Shown one piece after another: positions 1 through 10,600 of a stretch of DNA of 34,975 bases. This DNA comes from Fragilaria crotonensis (lineage: Eukaryota > Bacillariophyta > Fragilariophyceae > Fragilariales > Fragilariaceae): the NCBI GenBank assembly GCA_022925895.1, contig JAKSYS010000653.1, positions 1 through 34,975 on the forward strand. The letters run 5' to 3'. The notes beneath the pieces were generated by a model, which worked only from the letters and a program-made list of their open reading frames with translations, was not told the origin of the DNA and did no database searches. A program made the translations under genes and the position numbers. Numbering within the stretch: position 1 is the first letter of the stretch; each line of letters begins with the position of its first letter.

Positions 1-944
1 GGTACAAGTATGCATGTTGTGTTCAATTTCGGTTTTACTATGTGGTGATGTGTCAGAGTGGCTCTGAGAACTGATTTGTTGGGTTGTTTTGGCTGACACC
101 TGTCTGACTGACACTCGCGCGACTACCGGTACTGTAGTACTGCATAGGGATGTAGCGATAGTACCGTGGCTTTATCATAGTCCAGTACTGGCCAGTACTC
201 AAAGTAAACAAAATTTCTGCTCATGACCTACGAGTACGCTACTGTACCAACTACCGGTAGGGTTCCAGGTACTGGCACCAGGTAGTCGTAATTTGTTGTG
301 GGGGCGTACAGTACATTTGTACGGAGGCGTATGGTACAATGTACCATACCAGGTAGACCTACACCAGTACTGGCTAGTACGACGGAGGAGTCCGAGGCAC
401 CAGTCGTGCAGGGTGCTTCGTGATTCGTGATTCGTCGAAGTGCACTCGGAGTACATATGTACTTGTGCACTTGTGCAGTCGCTGTTCGCTGTCGTATGCA
501 GAACGTTCTGGAATGCCGATTTGTGAGTCAACTTCGCGGAGAATCCGGTCTTGTTCGTGACGCTTCCTGCACATGAATTCGGATCGTCACGAGTCACGAC
601 ATCATTTCGCGATTTTCAATGGGTGTAACACACTCCGTACAAAGTACTACAAAACCAGCTATTACTTCTGTGCTCAGCAAGGTGCGGTGATTCTCTCTAA
701 ACATAGCTTTCGTCTCGTAGCTTTCACATGCTATCACTACTAAGCAGAGGTGCGTTAGCGGAAATTACCGCGTCTTCCAACTCCAAAGTACATGGCGTAA
801 TCCTACCGCAACCTACTACATGTACCGTACATTGTACGTGGATATGTTGTATGTGTAATATGTAGGTCTCAGGAGTTGTGTTTTCACAAAACAACCACAA
901 ACATATAACGTGGAGATTTTCGAACTTGAGGTCTAACGGCAGGA
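1..944. other. Intergenic, GTAC-rich, no gene seen
   Basis: No open frame in this stretch resembles a protein I recognise, and the small ones overlap each other on both strands without codon character. The DNA is dense in short palindromic words built on GTAC (for example paired copies of CCAGTACTGGC-like words near 183-198 and 364-378, and GGTACAATGTACC near 332). The same words recur in the other intergenic parts of the window. No tRNA or rRNA was seen. Confidence 0.5.
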
Positions 945-1511
945 ATGAATGTCTTTCGCCCCCAACAACAAGCTCATGACTATGCTTACACATTAAGCAG
1001 CTCGTCGCAAGAATTGTTAACGCAAATGGCTCCACCAGGGCCAGTAATACAAACGACGAGTCAGGAGCTGAGCCAAAAGCGAGCCCGAAAATCTCCGCGT
1101 TCCTGTGCGATTAAGAACCGTAAAATCATGAATTCGGTTCTCAAATACGTGGGTCAACAAGTGAACAAGGAGCTGTCTCTCTGCGACAAGGGCATATGTT
1201 ACTTCCAATGCAATCAATTCATGATTGTCATTGAAGTTCCTGACAAAAGCGACTCTGTGTTTCTTTACTCGATGGTCTTTGGTCTCAGACGGAAGGACGA
1301 TCGTGGAGCAATTCTAGAGAAGTGCATGCAGTTGAATTATATGAAGCACGCGACACGAGGCTCAACGTTAGGTTTGAATGGGGATGAAATGAATCTGTGC
1401 TACTCGTGTCCTGTGTCTGGTCTGACCCGAGACTCCTTCGTGGAAGCGTTGGAAAATTTCATCGTTACCGCCTTGCAAGTCAACACGGAATTGGAGTTGA
1501 TCAGAGGATAG
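945..1511 (+). CDS. CesT/Tir-chaperone-like family protein
   Basis: This intact 188-residue protein looks like the eukaryotic CesT-like (Tir chaperone fold, PF05932) proteins that are multiplied in diatoms. Residues 1-60 are polar and probably disordered with a basic KRARK stretch. From about residue 62 the compact domain begins, with the family signatures GICYF (around 84), VIVIEVP, a block reading LNYMKHATRG near residue 130, then LGLNGDEMNLCYS and the C-terminal helix region ending ELELIRG. In bacteria this fold binds type III secretion effectors; no secretion system exists in diatoms, so the role here is unknown and a chaperone or small-ligand function is only a guess. The first ATG in the frame is used; an internal ATG at 1026 would shorten it by 27 residues without touching the domain. 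There is no signal peptide or membrane segment. It is single-exon and free of the indels that break its neighbours. Confidence 0.78.
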   Translation: MNVFRPQQQAHDYAYTLSSSSQELLTQMAPPGPVIQTTSQELSQKRARKSPRSCAIKNRKIMNSVLKYVGQQVNKELSLCDKGICYFQCNQFMIVIEVPDKSDSVFLYSMVFGLRRKDDRGAILEKCMQLNYMKHATRGSTLGLNGDEMNLCYSCPVSGLTRDSFVEALENFIVTALQVNTELELIRG

Positions 1512-1760
1512 ACAAATCATGTGATGGCGGCCACCACGCTAGCGCCGCTGTTGTGACTTGTGTATATTTCTAACGTCTAGTACATACTACCTGCATATTC
1601 ATACATTGACTCAAAGTTCCGTTCATATGCCGGATCGCAGATCCGAGGTGCAACAGGCCCGACAGCATCATGACGACGACATCGTGAATTTGATAGTTAA
1701 GTTCTTATCTTGTTCATAAGATATAATTGTATCATACTACTGAATTCGATCAGCTGTAAG

Positions 1761-3282
1761 CTATGCTGCATCAGAGAGCCCACCGCTAAGGGTCTGTTCG
1801 TACCGAGACGAGTCTTGTTGTTTTCTTTGCTCTTGCCATTCCGCAACATTGGGAGATCGCCCGTCCCTGCTCGTTTCCTCTTGCTCCAGCAACCGTTCAT
1901 AACTTTCTTCTGGGCTGCGCAAAAGAATTTCCTCGCTAAGCGTTTCCATGGCCGCATTCATTATAAGCTCAGAAAGGGGAGGATATCCCACCAACGATTT
2001 GCCTTCTGATTGCAGTTTCTTGGGGAGAGCAGCAATTTCATCCAGGGCGATTCGGTAGCGTTTGCCATTCACTTCACCTGCAAATAGAGGGGTGATGGCC
2101 TTTATCAAAAAGCGACGAATCTTGACTGGGTCTCCAGCCTCTTCTTCAGCGTCAGCGTGCTTCACAAAATCTTGCAATACTTGGAGTCGATTAGTCGCGG
2201 CGCTTGCCGTCTCGCCGTACAACAGCTTATCGGCCATTGCAAAGCTCCATGGGTCAGCTGCCCACGAGCGACCAATCATAACACCCTTCAAACCGGGGGA
2301 TGCATCGAACTCTACTTGCGCTTGAGCAATGCTTTCCAGACCACCATTTAGGGAAAATGTAAGCTCTGGATAGTCCTTCACTAGTCTTCGAACCAAATGG
2401 TACTTGAGGGGAGGTATCTTACGATTGTTGGCTGGTGAGAAGGACTTCGTCAACACAGCAAGTCGTGCATGAACTGAAAAATCCGTTACTATGCCATTGG
2501 ATGCGACTGCTTCAATGAAACGACACAGATTGGAATACTCGTCTCTTTCATCTATCGCTGCGTAGCCCAATTGCGTAAACGGTGAGTTTGTGTCGGTGCC
2601 GATCCTGCACTTCACAGTAATGGGCAGCGAACCATCACATCCATCGTGAAGGGCTTGGGTCAGTTCCGACACGAGCTTACCATCTTCCATCAATGCCGCT
2701 CCGAAGCATCCTTTCCCCGCCACTTTCGGTGACGGGCAACCGCAATCAAATTTATAGCAGTATAGTCACATATCCCACGTTCGGTCAGGTCCATGACAGT
2801 TCTAGCCGCGTCGCGCATCTGCTCGGGGTCAGACCCGCCCACTTGCAAAACCGAAGGTCCCTCCAGAGGTTCTATGCGACCTTGACCCAAGTATCGTCGC
2901 AGGTAATAATCATCGTAGCCTTTCCGAACTTCCTCGTCAGCGGCCTGAGGTTGGCGCGTCGAAATTCCTCCTGGACGCTGCGACGTTCGTGCGATATTGC
3001 ATTGACGGCCACCATTTCTGTATACAGTAGGGTTCTCTTTGATATGAGACGGACCACATGTCTAAAGTGCCTATCTGTGTATTCCATCATGGGCGCCAAC
3101 GACAGTTTGGTGGCTCCCATAAGTTGTTCATATTTGGATTGTCGAATCGCACCGTTGCGGTCGTTTTGAGTTGAATGAAGTGCTGTGCGTACTAATCGCT
3201 GATTGCTGAACAGTTTCTGGAGACCAAGTACTTTCTTTCTCTGCATCGTGATCAAGGCGAGGACAGTCAGCCACAGCCTCAT
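1761..3282 (-). CDS. tRNA-dihydrouridine synthase, DusA type (two frame breaks)
   Basis: Flavin enzyme that reduces uridine to dihydrouridine in the D-loop of tRNAs. Read across two frame breaks it carries the DusA landmarks in order: [15 protein letters not shown] at the FMN-binding start, LQVGGSDPE-like text (here [12 protein letters not shown]), the catalytic loop [28 protein letters not shown] with [20 protein letters not shown], and IGRSWAADP. About 500 residues. The first break is near 2950, where one base is missing (probably in the CC of AACCTC on the coding strand). The second, near 2748, loses one base exactly inside the catalytic NCGCP loop. Everything downstream of 2748 is one open frame to the stop at 1761. 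I chose the ATG at 3282; [17 protein letters not shown] then looks like an organelle-targeting or signal-like leader, but an ATG at 3246 is also possible. The family call is secure; the targeting is not. The breaks look like sequence errors rather than loss of function. Confidence 0.88.
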
Positions 3283-4581
3283 GATCCAGCAATTGAAACC
3301 GAGGTAGCAAGAAGGCGGGTCGTACTGTAGTCGAGAGTTGAGAGACGAAAACCTCACAATATATACACATGTACAGTATCACGTCACCTGATATCCCAAT
3401 ATAAAAATCCGGGTGCACCGTGATCAGAAGCATCGCAACTGTGTACTGAAGTGTACTGCAGTACCGTCCATACCAGACCGCAACAATGGAGTCATAGTAA
3501 GTACTAGCGTACCATACGTATCGGCAGAGCACGGAGGAATCGTCAGTCCTATCATCCGTTCGTGTTACGGTAGTTCTTAGCCATGGGAAACCACCACCTA
3601 GTCCCTTCTAATGTACCCCATTTACTCCAGCTCCTGTTGCCAAGCATGATGTGGACACCTTGGACCAAGGGTGATGATACAGGAGAAACCCTCTTCGTTC
3701 GAATCTTTTGGAACCAGGGTTGGTTGTTCTAGCTAACGGCGCCCCATGACACAGTGAGCATAGGAATTATGAATTATACTTGTTCGCCATGGACTGACAG
3801 CTTCATAACTATTCTGAGTTGATGGTTTTTACTTCGTACCATGTTACAACCGCGGCCTCGACCTCAACTACCGTCCAATGCCCATCATGGTCAGACAGGT
3901 CAGGAGTCAGGGCTCTACCAGTACAAGGGTCGGTGCATCGTTTGCAGGACCGCAACTCTATAACTCTTCGTCATTTCATGAGGTCCATCATTTCGGGAAA
4001 CAGCACGGTACGGGAACTTTCTGTGCACCACTCGAAATTCGATCATCACTGCGTTGGAAATACATTATTATGCACCTTTCAAGGCGTTACTGTATATCCT
4101 ACCGGTAGTAATTATGTGAATAGAGAGTGTGCGATGGTGATGTATGCACACAATATACACATCATGTGCAAATGAAATGACCAACTTTTACTCCGATTAC
4201 AAAGCCAGAAATTGGAAATAAAGCACAGGGACGTTTCAGTGTTTTTCATAGTTGCTTATCTATCTACTGTACCGGTACTCGTACTTGTAAGAAGACACAG
4301 TGGATTGCCCCTTTTCCAACGTACGTGCACTCCCGTTAGATTACTCACTGGCATACTGGAGTAACGTAATGTAGTCCTTGCAGCATAGTGTACAGTACAC
4401 GCCACATATAAATTGTTTTGGTATCATACCGCTGGGGGCCGGGGGCAATAGGCAATAGTACTGAACGCGGCGACAGGAAAAAAGTTCGTTGTTCGTCGAA
4501 GGAGGTTAGAAAAGTGCGCGCTTTTATTCCCATCAAACGAGCACGACATTCCTGCATTCGGAGCTTCAGGTTGTTGTCAAC
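3283..4581. other. Intergenic between divergent Dus and GPHR genes
   Basis: About 1.3 kb separates the starts of the Dus gene and the GPHR gene, so it should hold both promoters. Small open frames here have no recognisable domains and overlap on both strands. GTAC-type words recur near 3430-3470 and 4270-4290. I see no RNA gene and no clear core promoter element. Confidence 0.5.
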
Positions 4582-6335
4582 ATGGATGTATTCCTTCTAG
4601 TAGCCTCTGGTGGACTAGGCACCTTCTTACCCATTCAAGATAATGTTCAGTCTTCCAAGTCCGTTCGGTTGGCATTGGGATTGTCGCTGGCGTTGTTCTC
4701 TTTGTCGATAATAGAAGTCGCCCCATCGAACTGGCTCGCCTTCTAAGTCGCGACGAATTGGAACATGTCCTGAGTTCGAGTGGGAACCTTACAGTGATGG
4801 GAGCGTATGCAATTGTTCTCTGGATTTTTGTAGTGGGGATCGTCATAATTTTGCCTGGCAGCGTCGGTGGTCAAGTTTTCCAGATTGCAGCGGAACATGG
4901 CAAGGACGATGCCGATGATAAGTATTCGAAACGATGGAAATCTCCGTGGTGGATTCGTTACACTTGGCAATTCACGCTCCTCATCCTCTCCATATGCACG
5001 CGAATCGTGATGGTTCCATTGCTTCGCATTGGACAGCGTCATTTTCAACGTCTGTTTGTCAAGGAACCAGTTTTGATCATGACGAACAACAACAGCCATC
5101 ACGATGGTTCGCGGCATGGTGTCAAAACTTTGCCTCATTCAAAACTGCAAGCATCCTCAATTCCTTTTGGATGTATTGTTCTTGGTGGAATCTGTGGAAT
5201 CATGACAACCTTATTCTTCTTACAAACTCTTGGATCGTTGGTGATTCGTTTGCACAGTCGGGAGACTCATGTTCTGGCATCCGTCGTATCATGGCTATGT
5301 GCCATTGGACTGCTCATTTCATCATCGCTCAATGGCTTTGGAAGTGTTTCTTTGCCTTATTCATGTCTGTCGGGCATATTCTTGGAGTCTGTTCGACCCG
5401 AAATTATAGCGAAGGCTGAAATGGAACTGCGCCACTCCGCAAAAAGCATGGAGTCCAAAATTGCTGAGCTACAATCAGATTCTCACAATTCTTCCGGAAT
5501 TGGAGATTCCTCTGTTTCCAGACGACGGGCAGTCAGTGGAAAGATTACTTTTTCTGACTTCAACTCTGATGAGTCATCGAGACGGAAACGAGCCCTGCAG
5601 GACGAGATTGAATTCCTAGATACCTTGATTGAGGAACTCAAGGAAGACATATTGGAAATGAAGCATGCTCAGAACAAGCAAGTAGTGCGCGAACAATGTG
5701 GGAAAGTTCGTTCGTATGCCGGTTGTCTCTTTTCTGTGGTGTTGCTGATCCGACTTTACACGGCAAGCAGGAGCATTCTGCTAGAAAACATTGGGCCAAA
5801 GCCAGAGCAAGAAGATCAATTACTTCAACACTACTTTGGCTGACGGGCCATAATTTCGTGAGCACCCAAGACTACAACACGCTGTCACAAGGAATCTCCT
5901 TAATGCTGACGGCGATATTGAGCGTCGCAAATTCGAAGCTTTCTGCGAACGGTATCAGCTGTCAATCGTCGATTCATTTTGATTTATCGCAGGTGTTGCA
6001 TCCAACGGCCCCGAACCTCCGACGGGTTTTTAGGAGATTCGGCTCACTACAAAATCCATTCACAGGTTCTCGCAGCTCTGACTGGATGCTATTTCTTATC
6101 GTGCGTGGTGTTGACGAAAATGAATTTGCCTTTACAATACCGAACCAGTTTTGCAGGGGCCCTTGGAGGGATGGAATACACCATTCGCACCCCAGTGGTC
6201 AATCTAGTCTTTTGTGGTTCAGCGGGAATAAGTGCGATGGTTTTGAGTCTCCTTTTCGGAATTCAGCGACAAAACACGAAGCGATACGGTGACGATGAGG
6301 GCGTCGCAAGCGTTGGAATTGCGGACGTCTGTTAA
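4582..6335 (+). CDS. Golgi pH regulator / GPR89-GTG family membrane protein (three frame breaks)
   Basis: Multi-pass anion channel or receptor-like protein of Golgi and ER membranes (GPHR in animals, GTG1/2 in plants). Read across breaks it has about 584 residues. The order is an N-terminal helix around LALGLSLALFSLSIIEV, a second helix near GAYAIVLWIFVVGIVII, the family signature LNGFGSVSLPYS with the following FLESVRPE, a charged coiled loop (RRKRALQDEIEFLDTLIEELKEDI), then the C-terminal ABA_GPCR region (STLLWLTGHNF, TQDYNTLSQGI, then LPLQYRTSFAGALGG with flanking helices). Breaks: one base missing in CCCC at 4721-4724, one missing near 5817 (restores a DPITST reading), and a +1 shift near 5927. 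The ATG at 4582 sits in a good diatom context (CAACATGG). The conserved C-terminal signature PLQYRT lies in the third frame, so a single-frame gene call would lose it. Confidence 0.85.
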
Positions 6336-6564
6336 AAGAGACGGAAACTTCCATAATCAGGGTGTGGAGACACGGTCAGGGAACGAACGTGGCTTGATCT
6401 AGATATAAGAGGGGCGGGGTCAGTAATCAGTAGTTTTGATGCTTTCTGCGACGTCGCAGCTGTCATAATGTTTGCACTTCGGATCAGGTACGACTTGTTC
6501 TTGCATTGGTTCCTACAAGTCATCGAAACAAAGCCCTATCGTAGCTTGGGGAGGGCTGTTTCCC

Positions 6565-6606
6565 CCATGGTGTGGAGAGCGGGTTTGTCCTGCTCCAACA
6601 CCATGG
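6565..6606. repeat. Inverted repeat (about 13-bp arms)
   Basis: The left arm at 6565-6577 reads CCATGGTGTGGAG and the right arm at 6593-6606 reads CTCCAACACCATGG. They pair over 13 bases with one bulged base, leaving a loop of about 15 bases. It lies in non-coding DNA between the GPHR gene and the Helitron. Function unknown; it could be a mobile-element terminal hairpin or an RNA hairpin. Confidence 0.55.
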
Positions 6607-7412
6607 AGAGGACCTGCTACGAGTACCAGGTACCTTTGCTCCATTGGGGTTGCCCAGCATCTGGATCCTGCTCGTTGTGCACCAGGGGTCGGAATAGTTA
6701 TACCAAAAATACTAACCGGGACAAAAATGTAGCAGCGGTTGGTGCACCGGTTGTGTAGGTGGCCATTTTTTGGTTAAATGCATCGCTGACTTTATCACGG
6801 TTTAGTATTAGTATAACCATAGCCTTCTTTCACCTGCGGTCAGTCAACCGGTACTGCAATGGTCATACCGGTTAAAACCGGTTCATAAACTGTTGCGTGA
6901 GTACAGAGAGTACTGGATGATTTGGTACTGTAGCCCTGTAAAGTACTATCAAAGAGGTTACTTTGGGTCTTAAGAATCAACAAATGACAGGATGACAACA
7001 AATTCTTGCGCTGCAATTTATACATGTGCAAGTGTTTTAGAGGTTGCTAAGCTGGAAACTCCATTAAATATAAGAAAATTGTGCTCTCAAGTCATTCACA
7101 TGAAATTCGTATCACCCAGTATCCTTGATAACCAGGAGGTTTTTCAGAATACCACAATGTGGTAGTATACTGTGCCGCAGCAGTAGTTGGTTATGATTGG
7201 GCCCGGTATCAGGTCAGTCATAACCGGGGTGGCGTGGTAGTATTTGGTTAAATGACCACCAATGCACCACCGGTTTCCTGGTTTTTTTTAAATGCCAGTT
7301 TTGGTACGGTTAAAAACCGGGAAACCGGGTATACCAGAACCGGTAGTATAACTATTCCAACCCCTGTTGTGCACTATGATGTATGAGAGTAATACATAAG
7401 AGACTAGTGGGT

Positions 7413-7508
7413 GCCTCCCAATTGGTCGGACTTTTGGAATACGTGTACGGTAAAAACGAAAAAACCCACGCCTCCCAATTGGTCGGACTTTTGGAATACA
7501 TGTACGGT
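7413..7508. repeat. 39-bp direct repeat, two copies, period 57
   Basis: Copies at 7413-7451 and 7470-7508 start with GCCTCCCAATTGGTCGGAC and end with TGTACGGT; they differ by one base (G or A before the final TGTACGGT). They contain the palindrome CCAATTGG. The repeat lies 140-235 bases downstream of the stop of the Helitron gene, where subterminal sequence of the element is expected. Confidence 0.75.
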
Positions 7509-7647
7509 ATGGGTTGTGCACGGTTGTGTGTAGTGGCAAGCGTGCTGCAAATGATGTGTTTTACAACACAATTAGATGAGGAAAAAAGTGACAAATTCAT
7601 AGAAATTTGCTAATTTAGATTGCCAAAATACACAGTATTGAAGTTGT

Positions 7648-10600
7648 TTACAAATCCTGTTGATGATACTGAGGGCACAGTTTTGATATCAGGACCTCCT
7701 TATAAACAATGTTGTGCAGAAGATGACCATCAGTAAATATGAAAAGATCATGTGGGTTCGAACTCTTGAGAGAGCAACGTAAAGCTGGCCATGTGCAAAT
7801 ACACCTTGTGGCAAGAAAATGCCAACTCTTCGCAATGTTTGACCTTGACTCTTGTTGATCGTCATTGCATATGCTGGTTGAACTGGAAACTGACGTCGTT
7901 TGAAGACAAATGGCAGCTCATCTTGAGGTGATAGGAGAGCAATCCGTGGTATGTCCACAATTTCTGCAGTGGTAGGAATCAAACACTGGAGGACAGACTG
8001 TGAGATCGGCGAACAATGAGGCGGGTGCCATTGCTGAGTGTGCTTGATAGGTTTCGAGCAGCATGACCAACATGCCTTTTTCAGAGTGAGGCAATGTGGT
8101 GGAAGGCCAGATAGCTCCAAAGAGTTCAGGAATTCAGGAGGATAGAGGGTATGTGCAGGATCATTAGGTTCCTCAGATATGATGTTGTCAATACTGAGAA
8201 ACACATGTTCATCATGAGGTAGCCTTGAGGTTACCATATCATTGATTCTTTGAACATCTTTGTTTTTAGGACATAGAATAGCACGTTCAGACCAATAGGC
8301 TGGTTCATTGGAAGAAAAATCATCAAACACATGCTCAACCAGTTCGTTTGTATCCTGAGGCTGGAATATATAAGATGGTAGATTTATTGGGGAAGGCTCC
8401 ATATCCTCGCCGATCCTCAACAGGAAAGATGCAAAATGGGAAAGTACTTCTTGGAACTCTGGGTTAGCATTTGTGTTCTGTAAGTCCATTCGCAATCGCA
8501 TATTTTCAGAGAGTTGCATTACATTCACAGATGATGTTTGCCAGACTTTGGATTGTAGGACAGTTGAATGCACAGTGGTAGCTCTTCCAGCATGGCGTAG
8601 TATGGGAAGCACTTGACGAAAGTCACCACCCATGCGACAACCAAGCCACCAAAGGAGCATCATTACGTTCAAGTAAATCACAAAGAGACTGTGAAAGAAC
8701 ATCAAGACCAACACCCTTAAGCATTGTGATCTCATCAATGATCAAAATCTTTGCAACCTTCATAACTTCTGCCTTCTCTTTTGATAGGTTGCACATGGAT
8801 GTTTCATATAATTGAATTGGAAGCCCGGATATATAGTGCAGAGTACGGCCCAAAGGGGCAAAGTTTGAGGCAGCAATGCCTGATATGGCCGTTGCAAGGG
8901 CAACCTTCCCTTCACTGCGCACCTTGGCAAGGATCATCCTGAACAACTCCGTCTTACCTGAGCCTGCAGGTCCATCAACAAAATAAACATTTTCTGATTT
9001 TCAGTACCAGCATTGTTGTTCACAGAAGCAAGTACAGCATCAAAAATAGCACGCTGTTCAAGATTCAGGAGAGGGAGGCGATCCAGCTGCTGTTGAATAT
9101 CAGTGTTGGATGATGACAGCTGCAATTCTAACAAATGGTTGACTGAATTGTTGTCCATGGCACTCCCATGCTCCTCAACCAGAAGTGTGCGGAGGATGGT
9201 ATCCATTCGAATACAGAACGGCTGTGCATTATCCCCAGAAGGGCATCAAGTTTACGCACAAGGAGGTCCTGCAGGTGTTGTTCACTAAGGCTGGGTTGAC
9301 GGTGTGCATAGTCTTCTGACAGGGCAGCCCAGTGAGAGTCATAGAGTGACCTTGGGTCAGAGACATCACAGTTGAAGAGGATGATTGCAAAAAGTCTTCT
9401 GAGCCTTGCTGGGGAGAGTGTCTGTGTGGCTTCCTGCATGGCTCGATGCCACTCAGTATCATCATCTAGAAGACCCAATGTACGACAGGCATCTTGAAAT
9501 GTTGGACAAAGTACATCATCAACGGTTCGTAGAGCTTCAAAGCTTGTTGCACCTTTCACTACAGTCAACATCCTTCGCAGGAAGTATCTCTCACCAGAAG
9601 AAGGGAAGCACTGTAGAGGCGAGACACAGTGGGGAATGTCTGCCGGTGATTGGAGCGTCGTACCCAGCACTTCTCGACACCAGCACTTTTCCATGTGTAG
9701 TGTTGTGGGATGTCATGATAAAGGAACTGGCGAGCATACTGATCATGCCGATTGAGGTCCAACCAGGCAGTCAATTGTGTACAGGGTGGTCCTCTTGCAA
9801 GCACTTGAGCAACATTTTCATTTTCCTCAAAAACCACTGATTGCTGATTGGGAAGATGGAACATTAGGCGCATCACATTGGGCTTCTCTGAATGTAGACG
9901 AAGGCTGAAGAGGCGCCAGCATGCCTCTGATGCAGAGACATAACGTCCATCAAGATAGAGCTTGATCTCATCAACATCTTCCCCCATCTGGACTGCAGCA
10001 CGGTCGTGTCCCTTGTATACATACTTGTAGAGGTACTTGACGGCCTGCACTGAATTGCACACCTCAACATTGATATGACAATCATACTTCTTGGTAAGAT
10101 GGCAATTATATGGCACAACCCAGCGGTTGTCCAACTCAGCTCCTCGAACAGTTACAGTCCTTCCATCATCACGTCGATGATATTGAGGAATCCATCATCA
10201 TTGAGTGTTGTCTCATCTTGAAAGGGCCGGGGATACTTGTCCTTGCATTCACCTGCTGGCTTTGTAGAACTATTACAACACTTCAAATTTTCCATCGATT
10301 GGGAAACTTTGGTGCCACAGGGCCCATGCAACATACACCTCTTCACAGTTGCAAAAAGTTCAGGATCTATCAATGCATCTGGGATCTCAGCTGAAACAAT
10401 ATGGTCAATGTCAGATTCTGTGCGCGGTTTGTCATTCTCTGCCAAAATGACCAGTACATGTGCATGCGGCAATCCTCGCTTCTGAAATTCGATGGTGTAG
10501 ATAGCAGCCACAACCCTTCCAAGCACTTGCCGCTTCTGGAGGTCAATCATCATCTCTGTAAATTTGAGATGGAACACTCGTGCCACCAAATCTGGTCTGT

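Larger units (their letters stand above)
6336..7647. other. Intergenic, repeat- and ACCGGT-rich DNA beside the Helitron
   Basis: No gene is supported in this 1.3 kb. Between about 6710 and 7350 the palindromic word ACCGGT or its half AACCGG occurs at least eight times (near 6715, 6747, 6848, 6868, 6880, 7220, 7271, 7315, 7340), and the words GGTAGTAT and TGGTTAAATG are also repeated. The stretch also holds a hairpin (6565-6606) and a 39-bp direct repeat (7413-7508). It lies immediately downstream of the 3' end of the Helitron gene and may contain remnants of a non-autonomous element. Confidence 0.4.

Noticed and set aside
3690-3730. tRNA-like GTTCGAATC on the plus strand
   Set aside because: No paired stem around the loop and no cloverleaf can be drawn from the neighbouring bases.
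6468-6758. Two overlapping plus-strand open frames downstream of GPHR
   Set aside because: They overlap in different frames across the hairpin region and have no domain or conserved composition.
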